The notes beneath the pieces were generated by a model, which saw only the letters and a list, made by a program, of their open reading frames with translations, did not search any database and was not told where the DNA came from. From the NCBI RefSeq assembly GCF_000315625.1, contig NW_005434473.1, forward strand, positions 1 to 37,573: 37,573 bases of DNA, read 5' to 3'. Positions 17,279 through 26,989 of the stretch are shown here, piece by piece; positions within the stretch are counted from its first letter, which is position 1; the number at the start of each line of letters is the position of its first letter. A program made the position numbers and the translations under genes. This DNA is from Guillardia theta CCMP2712. Taxonomy: Eukaryota; Cryptophyceae; Pyrenomonadales; Geminigeraceae.

Positions 17279-17809
17279 GTTTTGGATTTCAAAGCGAAAA
17301 TTTTCCTTGAAATGTTTTACTTCTGTCAAACCACGCCATTTCAAATTGTGGGATCCTGCCAGCACCGTGCCATTTCTGGAATTTTTAAACGTTGTACAGA
17401 ATGTACCAATGTTGTACACGGTGTCAGTTTGGGAGACTCACGTTCAAGCAGATCGCGCCCTGTGGGCACCATGTTGTGAGATGCATACATCAATGTGATG
17501 ACAAGAACATCTTTTGATGCCAAATTTGACCAGATTTGAATGTATCATGTGGGAAAACGACTGCATTTCCTTTAAGCAGAGTGTTTTGAGGATGATCATC
17601 GGATGCATATCATGTTGCAATAAGAATTTTGTGGAAAGGAAATATTTGAATCTCAGTTCGTTGAGTTGCGTGTAAATGCAAATATGCTTTGAAGCATCGC
17701 TGAGCATAGTTGTAACAGTGCATTGACTTGTAATAGTGTAAGGTATGCATTCAAATTTGCATGCTCACGCTATCCTATAATTGTGGAGTTTCCTTGTCAT
17801 ACTTGCACT
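17279..17809. other. No gene seen
   Basis: Unique-looking sequence with short frames only. It ends at the assembly gap. Real features may be cut by the gap. Confidence 0.5.
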
Positions 17810-18402
17810 NNNNNNNNNNNNNNNNNNNNNNNNNNNNNNNNNNNNNNNNNNNNNNNNNNNNNNNNNNNNNNNNNNNNNNNNNNNNNNNNNNNNNNNNNNN
17901 NNNNNNNNNNNNNNNNNNNNNNNNNNNNNNNNNNNNNNNNNNNNNNNNNNNNNNNNNNNNNNNNNNNNNNNNNNNNNNNNNNNNNNNNNNNNNNNNNNNN
18001 NNNNNNNNNNNNNNNNNNNNNNNNNNNNNNNNNNNNNNNNNNNNNNNNNNNNNNNNNNNNNNNNNNNNNNNNNNNNNNNNNNNNNNNNNNNNNNNNNNNN
18101 NNNNNNNNNNNNNNNNNNNNNNNNNNNNNNNNNNNNNNNNNNNNNNNNNNNNNNNNNNNNNNNNNNNNNNNNNNNNNNNNNNNNNNNNNNNNNNNNNNNN
18201 NNNNNNNNNNNNNNNNNNNNNNNNNNNNNNNNNNNNNNNNNNNNNNNNNNNNNNNNNNNNNNNNNNNNNNNNNNNNNNNNNNNNNNNNNNNNNNNNNNNN
18301 NNNNNNNNNNNNNNNNNNNNNNNNNNNNNNNNNNNNNNNNNNNNNNNNNNNNNNNNNNNNNNNNNNNNNNNNNNNNNNNNNNNNNNNNNNNNNNNNNNNN
18401 NN
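17810..18402. other. Assembly gap (593 N)
   Basis: All bases are N. Frames that cross this stretch are meaningless. Confidence 1.
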
Positions 18403-18586
18403 GGAGGTGCCCGCCTGTCCCGCTGTGTCTGTCGCGGTTTTGGCTTTGTTTTTTCTTTGCATGTTTCTCCTCCACCACCAGCGTTGGCCTCCCTTCCCCC
18501 TTTCGCTCTCAGGGAGCTTGATAAGGTGAGGGCCTAGCTGAGATTCCGTTCGAATGGTAGCATCCCCAGGCTTCCCGCCACCATAT

Positions 18587-18673
18587 CACCCTCATCCTCA
18601 TCCTCACCCTCACCCTCATCCTCATCCTCATCCTCATCCTCATCCTCATCCTCATCCTCATCCTCATCCTCAT
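18587..18673 (+). repeat. CTCATC hexanucleotide repeat
   Basis: About 14 hexamers, mostly TCCTCA with a few CCCTCA, are followed by a CAA-rich tract to about 18722. The reverse strand would read Asp-Glu, as in the acidic-tailed gene at 13.85 kb, but no convincing gene surrounds it here. Confidence 0.9.
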
Positions 18674-18933
18674 GATACAACAACAACAACAATACCAACA
18701 ACAACAATACCAACAACAATAATTTTACTTCAGCGTCGAGCTTGCATTCTTCGATGACATTTCTGATCTTATCTCTGTACTGACCCGTTTACCCATAGTT
18801 GTGCTTCCACTCAGCGTCCATGCTCTTGATGTGCATGCGCAAGCTGCAGTGCTCAGACCATACAGTCAGACCAGCGCACTTACTTACACAATGAGTGTAC
18901 CAGTAGATCTCCATGACCGCCATGTTGTCATGT

Positions 18934-19280
18934 ACAGACAAACAAACAAACCAACAGTACGGACAAACGAACAAACAAACAGTACGGACGAACGAACAAA
19001 CAAACAGCACGGACAAACGAACAAACAAACAGTACGGACAAACGAACAAACAAACAGTACGGACAAACGAACAAACAAACAGCACGGACAAACAAACAAA
19101 CAAACGAACAGTACGGACAAACAAACAAACGAACAGTACGGACAAACAAACAAACGAACAGTACGGACAAACAAACAAACGAACAGCACGGACAAACAAA
19201 CAAACGAACAGTACGGACAAACAAACGAACGAACAGCACGGACAAACAAACAAACGAACAGTACGGACAAACAAACAAAC
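18934..19280 (+). repeat. 25-bp minisatellite (CAGTACGGACAAACGAACAA type)
   Basis: About 13-14 copies of a 25-bp unit lie between 18934 and 19280. A one-base change moves the GAAC block from the middle of the unit (left half) to its end (right half). Neither strand has stop codons, which creates long but false ORFs in several frames. Confidence 0.95.
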
Positions 19281-21290
19281 CTTCCCTTCAAATTTCAAAG
19301 TGTTAGCAAATTTTTTGGATGTGTGAAATCAGATTGGTTACATGTTATAATCAGACGCAATGGGTCGGGCACGCATGTCGCGCCAACGATGATTGTTTCC
19401 TGGGGTTGCAACACGCATAAGCCCACAATCAGCTGCGTTGAGAGGCATCGAGACTAGAAGAAATGGAGATAATATGTCCTCCAATGAAAACATTGACTTT
19501 CAAGATGTGCCACCTTCCAGTTTACATAAACCCCTGTTCTTGAAGATTCAAAGTTCCTTCCTATCTCAACTTCAGAGTTCGATTGAAGTTCGATGGACAA
19601 ATAGCACCCTGGGCTTACGGGTTCTTTTAACTCCTGGTTGTTGAATCCGCTATCATGAAGATCACGATGATCTATGCCAGGTTGTTCACAGGTGCGTTTC
19701 CGCTTGGCAACAAATAGCAACGCTTAGCAGATGTGATTGTTTACACATCCTCATTGTCATCCCTATTGTGATCAGTAGAGTTTCAATTGTCTTTGGTGAA
19801 AATTCAAACCTTGTTGCCAACATGATTCATTTAGGATCCTGACACCTCTGTTTCGATTTGCATGCAACATCATTCTATTTGTTTGCATCTCCTTCTTTTG
19901 AAAAGTGTATCTCAGAGTGTTATACGGTCTACTGTGACATCCTCCCGAAGTTCCTCCTGTCCATTGCGTGCTTTGTGTTCTGTGAGCCGCTACTACCAGG
20001 ACAGTGCTGCTTCAGAGCTGTTGTATACAAGGGACCACAGTAATCACCATCATGGTGAAGCATCTTTTATTTGTTGGCAAATAAACAATCTTCAGAAACT
20101 GTTATTACGCAGATTCAAGTTTGCATGACTGATACAGCCTTTGCCTACTCTATATATCGCTTGATCCCTGGTATCACAGCCTAGATGTCAAACATGCAAT
20201 ACTATCTCGGAGTGTGCAAGACACTTTCCTGAAATTGCATGGTTGGAGCAATTGCGAGAAAGGATTTGCAGAGAGAATAAGCATTTGCACGGGTTGTCAT
20301 GAAAGATGCTTCATCAACATCATCGGCAATGCCGCAGTAACACGATGATACGATTCACTGCCGTGATTATCAGCGTAGAAAGGAATCTCATATCGACACG
20401 TCTGAAGCAAGCATCTGATACAAACGATTATCTTCTTAAAACTCTGAATATCGCCAACCATATCATGTACCTGCCATTGTCCAATCAGCACATCTACAGT
20501 GTTCCCGATGCAACTCACTGGCCATGTAGGTTTGTGCCACGAAGGATACCGTAGACCATGAGACAGAGAGAAACACAAGGTAGACACTGTTTCGTATGAT
20601 GTTTTTGCTTACCATCACAGTTTCAAAATACATGCTGAGATCGGCTGTTGCTATGCCATCTTCTGTCCATTCTGAAATTACACTTGAACATTTTGAATGA
20701 ATCGTCATTGTGCAAGAATTTGAATTTTTTGCTCAGCTTTGACATCATCTTCGGCCTAAGCTAAGTGATCTAAGTGGTCTTAGTGCAATTTGAGGCAGCG
20801 TGGTAATGATAGAGATGTTGCATTGGCTTTATGTTGAGGAAGAGATGTTGAGTTCAAATCTCTTGCTACTTCTTGAATTTCACAGAAGAGACCAAGTCAT
20901 CACAAATAGACAAGTAACCGTATCTTCGTTTCCTGCATATCAATGCATGGTTAGATTCGAAGTCTCACATTGTTCATTATCGTCCTTACGCGCGTCAATG
21001 GGACAATCTCACCATCTCTTGTTCGCCGAGGGAGGGGGGGGCTGGAGTGGAGACAAATGGGGGGACCCCCTACCCATCATTTTCCCATTTGAAATTCAGA
21101 GACTGGGGGGTGGAGGGTGAACCTTGGTCAAATTCGAACCGTAAAACTCGCAACGCTCGAGAGTGTGACCCACCCTACGCGAAAAGGAGGTTTGGAGTGG
21201 AAATAATGGGGTCAAAGGCGTGGCGATTCAAACCCACATCGCGGCCACCCCCCTCGAGTATAAGACTCTAGCTCAGGTGGGTGCTGTTTG
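19281..21290. other. 2-kb stretch with no supported gene
   Basis: I see only short frames without codon bias. G-runs occur near 21030-21115. A region near 21265-21305 has tRNA-like A and B boxes but does not fold as a tRNA. This stretch may be intergenic or hold degraded elements. Confidence 0.4.
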
Positions 21291-21601
21291 ACCACGCGTT
21301 CGAATCCTAACGGCAATCGAAGAGATTGCTTTTCAGCGTCAATTCCACTACCAGAATGCCCAAGACTTTTATGATTCTCGCCCACTCCTGAAATCAGACT
21401 ACCTACCCTGACTTCATCTCTTCTGAGACATACGGGTGGTGTAGAGCTGAGTCGAGGGAGCTCTGCCGGCCCACGGGAAATGCTGACATTGACAGTACAA
21501 ACTTAGTACGGAGGGGAAAAGGGGATCCTGATACAAAAATCCTTGAACCCGGTAAAACTCAATTATACCTCGGTACAAACAGGCTAGCCTGGTACAAACA
21601 A

Positions 21602-22128
21602 ATCCAGTCGAGAACCCAATGGAATGAATCAGACACTCAGACCATTTCAATCCTGAAAAACGAGATTGAAAATCTGAAAAAACATAACTGTGATCTCCTT
21701 CTCCAAAACAGAGACCTATCCCTCCAATCTGCACAAATCAAGTTGTTGCAGAGGCAAAAAGATGAGTTACACAAGGTCGCTGAAGAAGCGAAAGCAAATA
21801 CTCAAAAGCTTCAAACCCAACTGGATGAAAAGGTTCAGCGTACACTTCAAGCAATCGACCTCCTTGCACACGGTAAACTTCCTTCCTCTCAAAACGAACA
21901 CACGAAGGCAAAAAGGGATGATGGAAAGCAGCAAGACAATACATCTTCGACTCCTCGAACCTCTTCACGATCAAGGAAATCCAACACAAAATATGACTCA
22001 GGTAAAATAGCATGTCTGTTTAAAACTAAGTATGAGCAGGCTATGATTTCTCGTCCGACTTCTCGGACAAAGATGACGACGAATGGCGTAGTTCACAAAA
22101 GAAAACTTCAAAGAAGAGACGACATTAA
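21602..22128 (+). CDS. Coiled-coil gene, 5' incomplete, with a 38-nt intron
   Basis: The frame is open from 21392 without an ATG; coding quality is clear from about 21602. Residues read as a long coiled coil (I-L-K-N-E-I-E-N-L-K-K onward), then a Lys/Ser-rich linker. The 38-nt intron at 22002-22039 (GTAAAATAG...GAGCAG) gives a natural end: an acidic Y-D-F-S-S-D-F-S-D-K-D-D-D-E-W stretch, then basic K-K-T-S-K-K-R-R-H and TAA at 22126-22128. Without splicing, the frame runs into the 135-bp repeats. An upstream exon may lie at about 21292-21411, where another frame is protein-like. In layout it resembles the coiled-coil protein at 16538. The basic tail suggests nuclear location. The 5' part is unresolved. 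Confidence 0.5.
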
Positions 22129-22132
22129 ACTC

Positions 22133-22537
22133 GTGATCTTTAAGGCAAGTGTATTAAATAAAACCTTAGCCTCACCTCACCTCAATATGAAGATTCCTCA
22201 ATCAATCAGTCCTCTGTCTCTTGGATCCACAGACTGCCGTTCTGCCCATTGCAAGACTCTAGCTCACGTGATCTTTAAGGCAAGTGTATTAAATAAAACC
22301 TTAGCCTCACCTCACCTCACTATCAAGATTCCTCAATCAATCAGTCCTCTGTCTCTTGGATCCACAGACTGCCGTTCTGCCCATTGCAAGACTCTAGCTC
22401 ACGTGATCTTTAAGGCAAGTGTATTAAATAAAACCTTAGCCTCACCTCACCTCACTATCAAGATTCCCTCAATCAATCAGTCCTCTGTCTCTTGTATCCA
22501 CAGACTGCCTTCTGCCCATTGCAAGACTCTAGCTCAC
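22133..22537 (+). repeat. Three tandem 135-bp units
   Basis: GTGATCTTTAAGGCAAGTGT begins at 22133, 22268 and 22403, an exact 135-bp period. The third unit has compensating one-base indels. The third unit covers the 3' end of the minus-strand gene at 22473-23168, so the repeats probably arose by copying that gene's end outward. Confidence 0.9.
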
Positions 22538-23168
22538 CAATCGCAATGCAAAGCATATCCGCGTGATCAGCGTGCTCAGGGCATGTGTTCTTGACATCCA
22601 AGGCGATGCTGCGCGCAAATGGGGTAAAAAGCATAACAAGCTCAATGTAGAACTGTTGCTGCTTGCACGTAAAACTGTTCCAAAGCAGCACAGTTTGTCT
22701 AATCAGATTCGCCAGCTCTATGCGGTGAGACATCCTGGTCTTCTTCGTTTTGTAGAGGCTTTCTTGGATTTCACGGAGGACTGCCCTCGCGGTCCTGATA
22801 TAAAACACAAAGTTTTCTACCTGCTCGGGAAATTTTGTGACACATTCCATCTTCTTGTTGACCTCAAACTTTTCTTTTGGCAAATAACTAAGATTGACAA
22901 GGGCGACTGCGTCGTCAATATACCCGGCTCTGGAAGTGATGTGTGAGACTGCCCTCTGCAGGTCGGGTTGAAGAACGTAGAGGAGATACCAGTGGTGAAG
23001 CTTCTGGTCATCCTTAAAGCAATTCCACACGGTCCTGATGGTGTAGCAGCTCTTGCTCAGCGCAGTGCAATCAGGCCCGACGATGCCGTCGTATTTCTCC
23101 TCGTCAAACTCATTGAGCTCTTTAAGGAAAGTGCTAATGGCGTTGTTGAAGTGGCCGTTGGTGTTCAT
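22473..23168 (-). CDS. Orphan family protein B (paralogue of 24213 product)
   Basis: The 231-aa ORF starts at ATG 23168. Residues 41-74 align without gaps to 44-77 of the protein at 24213, with 13 of 34 identical: C-x2-I-x3-W-N..D..H-W-x-L-L-x-V..D-x-Q-R. A second matching zone is L-Y-x-K..R-x-S at 138-148. The gene is mostly helical with no known domain. It points away from its paralogue, with the 83-bp array between them. CAGCTGGGTTGAGG upstream matches module C of the 15.2-kb array. Its last codons fall in the 135-bp repeat, so the C-terminus may have been reshaped. Function unknown. Confidence 0.65.
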   Translation of the reverse strand: MNTNGHFNNAISTFLKELNEFDEEKYDGIVGPDCTALSKSCYTIRTVWNCFKDDQKLHHWYLLYVLQPDLQRAVSHITSRAGYIDDAVALVNLSYLPKEKFEVNKKMECVTKFPEQVENFVFYIRTARAVLREIQESLYKTKKTRMSHRIELANLIRQTVLLWNSFTCKQQQFYIELVMLFTPFARSIALDVKNTCPEHADHADMLCIAIGELESCNGQKAVCGYKRQRTD

Positions 23169-23248
23169 GGTTGTTGTTACTGTGTCTATTTCGGTCTATT
23201 AGTCTCCAGCTGGGTTGAGGCTTCAGGGTTGACTGAAATAGGGTAGTA

Positions 23249-23995
23249 CCCGGTGGGTACTAATGAAAATATGGTACAGACAGGGGGTACTGGGGGTACT
23301 GACTTTACAGGTGGAGTGGGAGTACCCGGTGGTTACTAATGAAAATATGGGACAGACAGGGGGTACTGGGGGTACTGACATTACAGGTGGAGTGGGAGTA
23401 CCCGGTGGTTACTAATGAAAATATGGGACAGACAGGGGGTACTGGGGGTACATAAACCTGACATTACAGGTGGAGTGAGAGTACCTGGTGGTTACTAATG
23501 AAAATATGGGACAGACAGGGGGTACTGGGGGTACATAAACCTGACATTACAGGTGGAGTGAGAGTACCTGGTGGTTACTAATGAAAATATGGGACAGACA
23601 GGGGGTACTGGGGGTACATAAACCTGACATTACAGGTGGAGTGAGAGTACCCGGTGGTTACTAATGAAAATATGGGACAGACAGGGGGTACTGGGGGTAC
23701 ATAAACCTGACATTACAGGTGGAGTGGGAGTACCCGGTGGTTACTAATGAAAATATGGGACAGACAGGGGGTACTGGGGGTACATAAACCTGACATTACA
23801 GGTGGAGTGAGAGTACCCGGTGGTTACTAATGAAAATATGGGACAGACAGGGGGTACTGGGGGTACATAAACCTGACATTACAGGTGGAGTGGGAGTACC
23901 CGGTGGTTACTAATGAAAATATGGGACAGACAGGGGGTACTGGGGGTACATAAACCTGACATTACAGGTAGAGTGAGAGTACCCGGTGGTTACTA
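23249..23995 (+). repeat. 76/83-bp tandem array between divergent paralogues
   Basis: Units beginning CCCGGTGG start at 23249, 23325 and 23401. From there the spacing is 83 bp to 23484, 23567, 23650, 23733, 23816, 23899 and a partial at 23982. The first two units lack a 7-bp stretch in CATAAACCTGAC. Each unit carries ACAGACAGGGGGTACTGGGG and the inverted pair CCTG/CAGG. Confidence 0.95.
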
Positions 23996-24099
23996 TAGTA
24001 ATCTCTGCTACCCGTGTTCGCATAACCACCCCCTCTTTGGAAGTCTAAGTACCCCTCATATTAGCTAATGAGTCGATGACGTGTTTTATAATATGAGTT

Positions 24100-24109
24100 A
24101 TAAATAGGT
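24100..24109 (+). promoter_or_regulatory. TATA box of gene C (TATAAATAGG) in an array-type module
   Basis: TATAAATAGG follows GTGTTTTATAATATGAGT, which is the same as module B of the 15.2-kb array except that the array reads TTATTGATAGG. Between it and the ATG at 24213 the leader has several TACCCCC motifs, two followed by CATATCAAC. Confidence 0.5.
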
Positions 24110-24212
24110 ACCCCTATTACAGTACCCCCCATATCAACTCTAGTACCCCCCATATCAACATACTACAGTACCCCTATCGACCACCCCCAACTCTACCCAC
24201 GAACATCACAAA

Positions 24213-24923
24213 ATGGCAGTGAGCGCAAAATTCAAACAGTCTCTCTATGCTTTGACCTATGTTGTTGATCGTCAACAGATCGATGAAGATATCAACTTTT
24301 CTACAAAAAACCAATGGACCCGTATTTCCTTCGAAGAGAATTGCCAGAGCATCCTTGACCAGTGGAACAAACTTCCTCAAGATAAACGCGCTCAGCACTG
24401 GTCTCTCCTTCGTGTTCAGAAATACGACTTTCAAAGGGTCAAGCTATGGCTCAAACAAAGCAAAATCCCATCTCCAGCATGCATCAAGATACTCAACATC
24501 ATTGGTCATTCCGACAGCAAGCCCATGCACTTCCAACTCGACAGGTTTGCCACTAAAGTATTTGCCAATATCCAGTCCGCCATCCCTTCCAAGCCAAACA
24601 ACGTCAAAACACTCCTCTGCTCTTTGGCAATCATCAAAAACGCCACAGCACGCTATCGCGGCTGCTTATACAACAAAAAACGCCTCTCCCGAACTCAATG
24701 GAAGCAGTTTGTTGACGCAATCGACATCACCTATCAATGGGCGACACAACTTCGACAAGTTAATCACTCAATGACCAACAAGTTTCTCAAGATCCTTCTT
24801 CTTTCCCCTCGTCATCACATGCGAAAGATCCGAAACAACTACAAATATATGTGTCCGTGGCATACCACTGTTTCTGATGAGTTGCTTGAAAAGTGTAATT
24901 TTCTATATTCACAGTTCGAATAA
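24213..24923 (+). CDS. Orphan family protein C (paralogue of 23168 product)
   Basis: The 236-aa ORF starts at ATG 24213. It is basic and helical, with the shared zone at residues 44-77 (C-x2-I-x3-W-N ... H-W-x-L-L-x-V) and L-Y-N-K-K-R-L-S at 152-159. It keeps the same order and spacing of blocks as protein B. Overall identity is low, so the two genes separated long ago or evolve fast. The TAA stop lies inside AATAAA (GAATAAAAC). The gene converges with the minus-strand gene at 24958, only 34 bp apart. No catalytic or metal-binding motif is clear; a Cys/His-rich end (M-C-P-W-H) is seen near 213-217. Confidence 0.7.
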   Translation: MAVSAKFKQSLYALTYVVDRQQIDEDINFSTKNQWTRISFEENCQSILDQWNKLPQDKRAQHWSLLRVQKYDFQRVKLWLKQSKIPSPACIKILNIIGHSDSKPMHFQLDRFATKVFANIQSAIPSKPNNVKTLLCSLAIIKNATARYRGCLYNKKRLSRTQWKQFVDAIDITYQWATQLRQVNHSMTNKFLKILLLSPRHHMRKIRNNYKYMCPWHTTVSDELLEKCNFLYSQFE

Positions 24924-24957
24924 AACTCATGCAACCATACTCTCAATAAACTTGATT

Positions 24958-25671
24958 TCAACTTGAACTTTTTAATCTCAAACATCTGTAACAAAGCCGA
25001 AGCCTCCCGATCGAAGGATTCGCTACCTTAATATTGACATAATGTTTAAGACTATTCAAAACATTTAAATATACGTCAATTGATCGGTCTTGTCTAATCT
25101 CATTCATAAGGAAATGCGTTATGCTCATTACATGCGACTTGAATTCATCTTTCAAATTTGGATCTACCATCATATCATTGAATTGTTGAATTGTTTCCTC
25201 TTGCTTTCTTCTTTCCCTTCTCGTAGCTTCCTCCCATTGCTCATGCTTTCTGGCTTCATTTTCATCCCTCTGCAATTTATCAAGCCTTTCTTGCAGGTCA
25301 GCAAATATTCTGAGTTGATCTCTTAGCTTGTTCGCAAGAAACTTCAACTCGTCTGTTGTTCCGATCTCTTTTATTCGATTAGCATTCTCATAAATTCCTT
25401 GGAAATCAATGCCATTTTTTGAAAATTCGCCAAAAGACATATGTAGATTTGAAAATAAATTAATCAATTTTCTCAGCAAATTTACCATAGTCCGAATCAC
25501 AGATTGCAGGTCATGGCCGCGCGAGGTTTTCTTTTTCTCATACACTGATGCAAGAAATAGAAATGTTTCTTCCACGAGTTGTTGCATCTCAATGGAAGGA
25601 TTATTTTCACGCCTAAACTCTCTGTAGATGTCGTTGAGGTTTGATTCAAGTGGAGGCAACTCGAGATTCAT
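24958..25671 (-). CDS. Orphan coiled-coil protein, 237 aa
   Basis: The start is ATG 25671, 25 nt after a TATA-like element. The first hundred residues are helical (L-V-E-E-T-F-L-F-L-A-S-V-Y). About 105-170 is a strongly charged coiled coil rich in R, E, K and Q (E-A-T-R-R-E-R-R-K-Q-E-E). A helical domain and a short Cys-containing end follow. No domain is recognised. It shares its promoter blocks with the cysteine-rich gene at 2786, suggesting co-regulation, and faces gene C tail to tail. It has a loose likeness in length and helicity to the product of 3373, but I could not align them reliably. Confidence 0.65.
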   Translation of the reverse strand: MNLELPPLESNLNDIYREFRRENNPSIEMQQLVEETFLFLASVYEKKKTSRGHDLQSVIRTMVNLLRKLINLFSNLHMSFGEFSKNGIDFQGIYENANRIKEIGTTDELKFLANKLRDQLRIFADLQERLDKLQRDENEARKHEQWEEATRRERRKQEETIQQFNDMMVDPNLKDEFKSHVMSITHFLMNEIRQDRSIDVYLNVLNSLKHYVNIKVANPSIGRLRLCYRCLRLKSSS

Positions 25672-25696
25672 TTCTATAGTTCAATCAACCTTCTCT

Positions 25697-25747
25697 TTAA
25701 ATATATACAGTTAATTTGTTTAATGCGTATATTTCTTGCCCCCGGGG
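25697..25747 (-). promoter_or_regulatory. Promoter of the 25671 gene
   Basis: On the minus strand CCCCGGGGGCAAGAAATAT is followed by TTAACTGTATATATTTAA. The two blocks match those before the gene at 2786, with a different spacer. Confidence 0.5.
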
Positions 25748-26280
25748 GGGGGGTGTTTTTGGTACCATGCTAGGGTGGGGGAGGATGCTGGCCTACATTT
25801 TGACCAGAAAAATACCGGTAATGGTTCAACTTCCGGTACCTTGGCAAAGTAGTTCAAGGGGGAGTATGAGGGTCCACATATCAAAAAAGTTACTAGATGA
25901 CGATTTTAGGGGTGGGGGTACATACCCCTACCCATATTTTCCATTCAATGTCAGATAAAATGTGGGGTAGTATCTAATATACAGGGGTGGTGGTCAGACA
26001 AGTCGGTCAAACTCCAGGCTTAAGACTTTGTGAGGTGAGGGGGTTCAGGGTAGGGGTCATTTGTGGTAAAAATAGGGGTACTTTAAAGGAGGCCGAAGGG
26101 AGGCAACAATAAGTCAAGTTGTTCGGAAGGGGTAGGGTAGTGCAAGGGACAAGAGGGGGTAGGTGGAAGTGGGGTCATGACACAAGTTTCCCGCTGTCCG
26201 GTAACCGAAAATATTGAGCAGATATTCCGAATTATACTTGCCAAACTTGAATGTCTCTGATAAATATTGAATTGACCTTT
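25748..26280. other. GGGGTA-rich stretch, no gene
   Basis: The plus strand carries scattered GGGGTA/GGGTGGGGG and GGTACC motifs. The first 50 bases (CTAGGGTGGGGGAGGATGCT) resemble 2868-2885, beyond the promoter of the cysteine-rich gene. Confidence 0.5.
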
Positions 26281-26411
26281 CAAAAACTTGAAGGTTACAC
26301 TGGAGAAGGATGAACCTGACGAGACCTCAAGCAAAGACTTTTGTTTTGTCTTTTTACAGTGTTTTTTCCTCTCGAAGTTGATCAGAAATGCAGTTGTCAC
26401 TACTGAAACGC

Positions 26412-26426
26412 AGGAGCAGTCTTGGA

Positions 26427-26467
<41 letters not shown>

Positions 26468-26646
26468 ATGATGATGACGACGACGACGACGACGACGACG
26501 AGGATGAGGGTGAAAGAAGAGAGATGGAGAGAGCATGTGTTGAGATGATGAAGTCGGGGGCTTCTGCAATGAGAGATTTGGTTCACTCAGTTGAACGATC
26601 GTTCGGCCCAAATGTGAAGCATCACTTTAAGTCCATTCAGCGTTGA
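26412..26646 (+). CDS. Probable terminal exon with poly-Ala and poly-Asp
   Basis: After an acceptor-like ACGCAG at 26411, the frame reads A-V-L-D, then seven Ala from GCT repeats, then 17 Asp from GAT and GAC repeats. A coding-like tail follows (E-R-A-C-V-E-M-M-K-S-G-A-S-A-M-R-D-L-V-H-S), ending at TGA 26644-26646. A preceding exon may include 26290-26335 (T-L-E-K-D-E-P-D-E-T-S-S-K-D). The triplet tract (26428-26502) may vary in length. The full gene and its function are not determined. Confidence 0.45.
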
Positions 26647-26989
26647 ATTCGATGTGAAAGATACGAATTCCATCTGATATAGCTGGTCAAGCATTCAGAT
26701 TTACACTGCAAGGTGGTTGACCACACGGTATGTGATAGAGAGAATTTTATTGCTTCCCTGTCAGACGATTTTATTGCTTCCCAAGTTCCCTGTCAGACCA
26801 TGCCTCCTCCTCCTCTGCTGTCCTTTTCAACCTCTACCTGATCATTCTCGTTTCTCCTCTCCTCCTATTTGTCTCCTCCTCCTCCCCCTCCCCACCTTTC
26901 CCTTCCTTAACCTACCAACGTCGGGCTACAAAAAAGTTTGTGGTTGTACTCTAAGACGGTCAGCCACCATCCGCGGTTACGGCGAACCC

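Noticed and set aside
17723-18537. ORFs crossing the N gap
   Set aside because: They are artefacts of unknown bases being read as open codons.
18801-19457. Long plus- and minus-strand ORFs with repeated Thr-Asn-Lys-Gln or Val-Cys-Leu-Phe
   Set aside because: They are produced by a stop-free 25-bp minisatellite. Several frames are open at once and the unit is not a multiple of three.
21236-21310. tRNA gene
   Set aside because: TAGCTCAGGTGG and GTTCGAATCC resemble A and B boxes, but they are about 16 nt too close and neither the D-stem nor the T-stem pairs. At most it is a degraded tRNA-derived repeat.
1-25700. Endogenous giant virus, virophage or polinton
   Set aside because: Compact genes and repeats are suggestive, but no capsid, packaging ATPase, protease, integrase or DNA polymerase was found, and several genes have spliceosomal introns.
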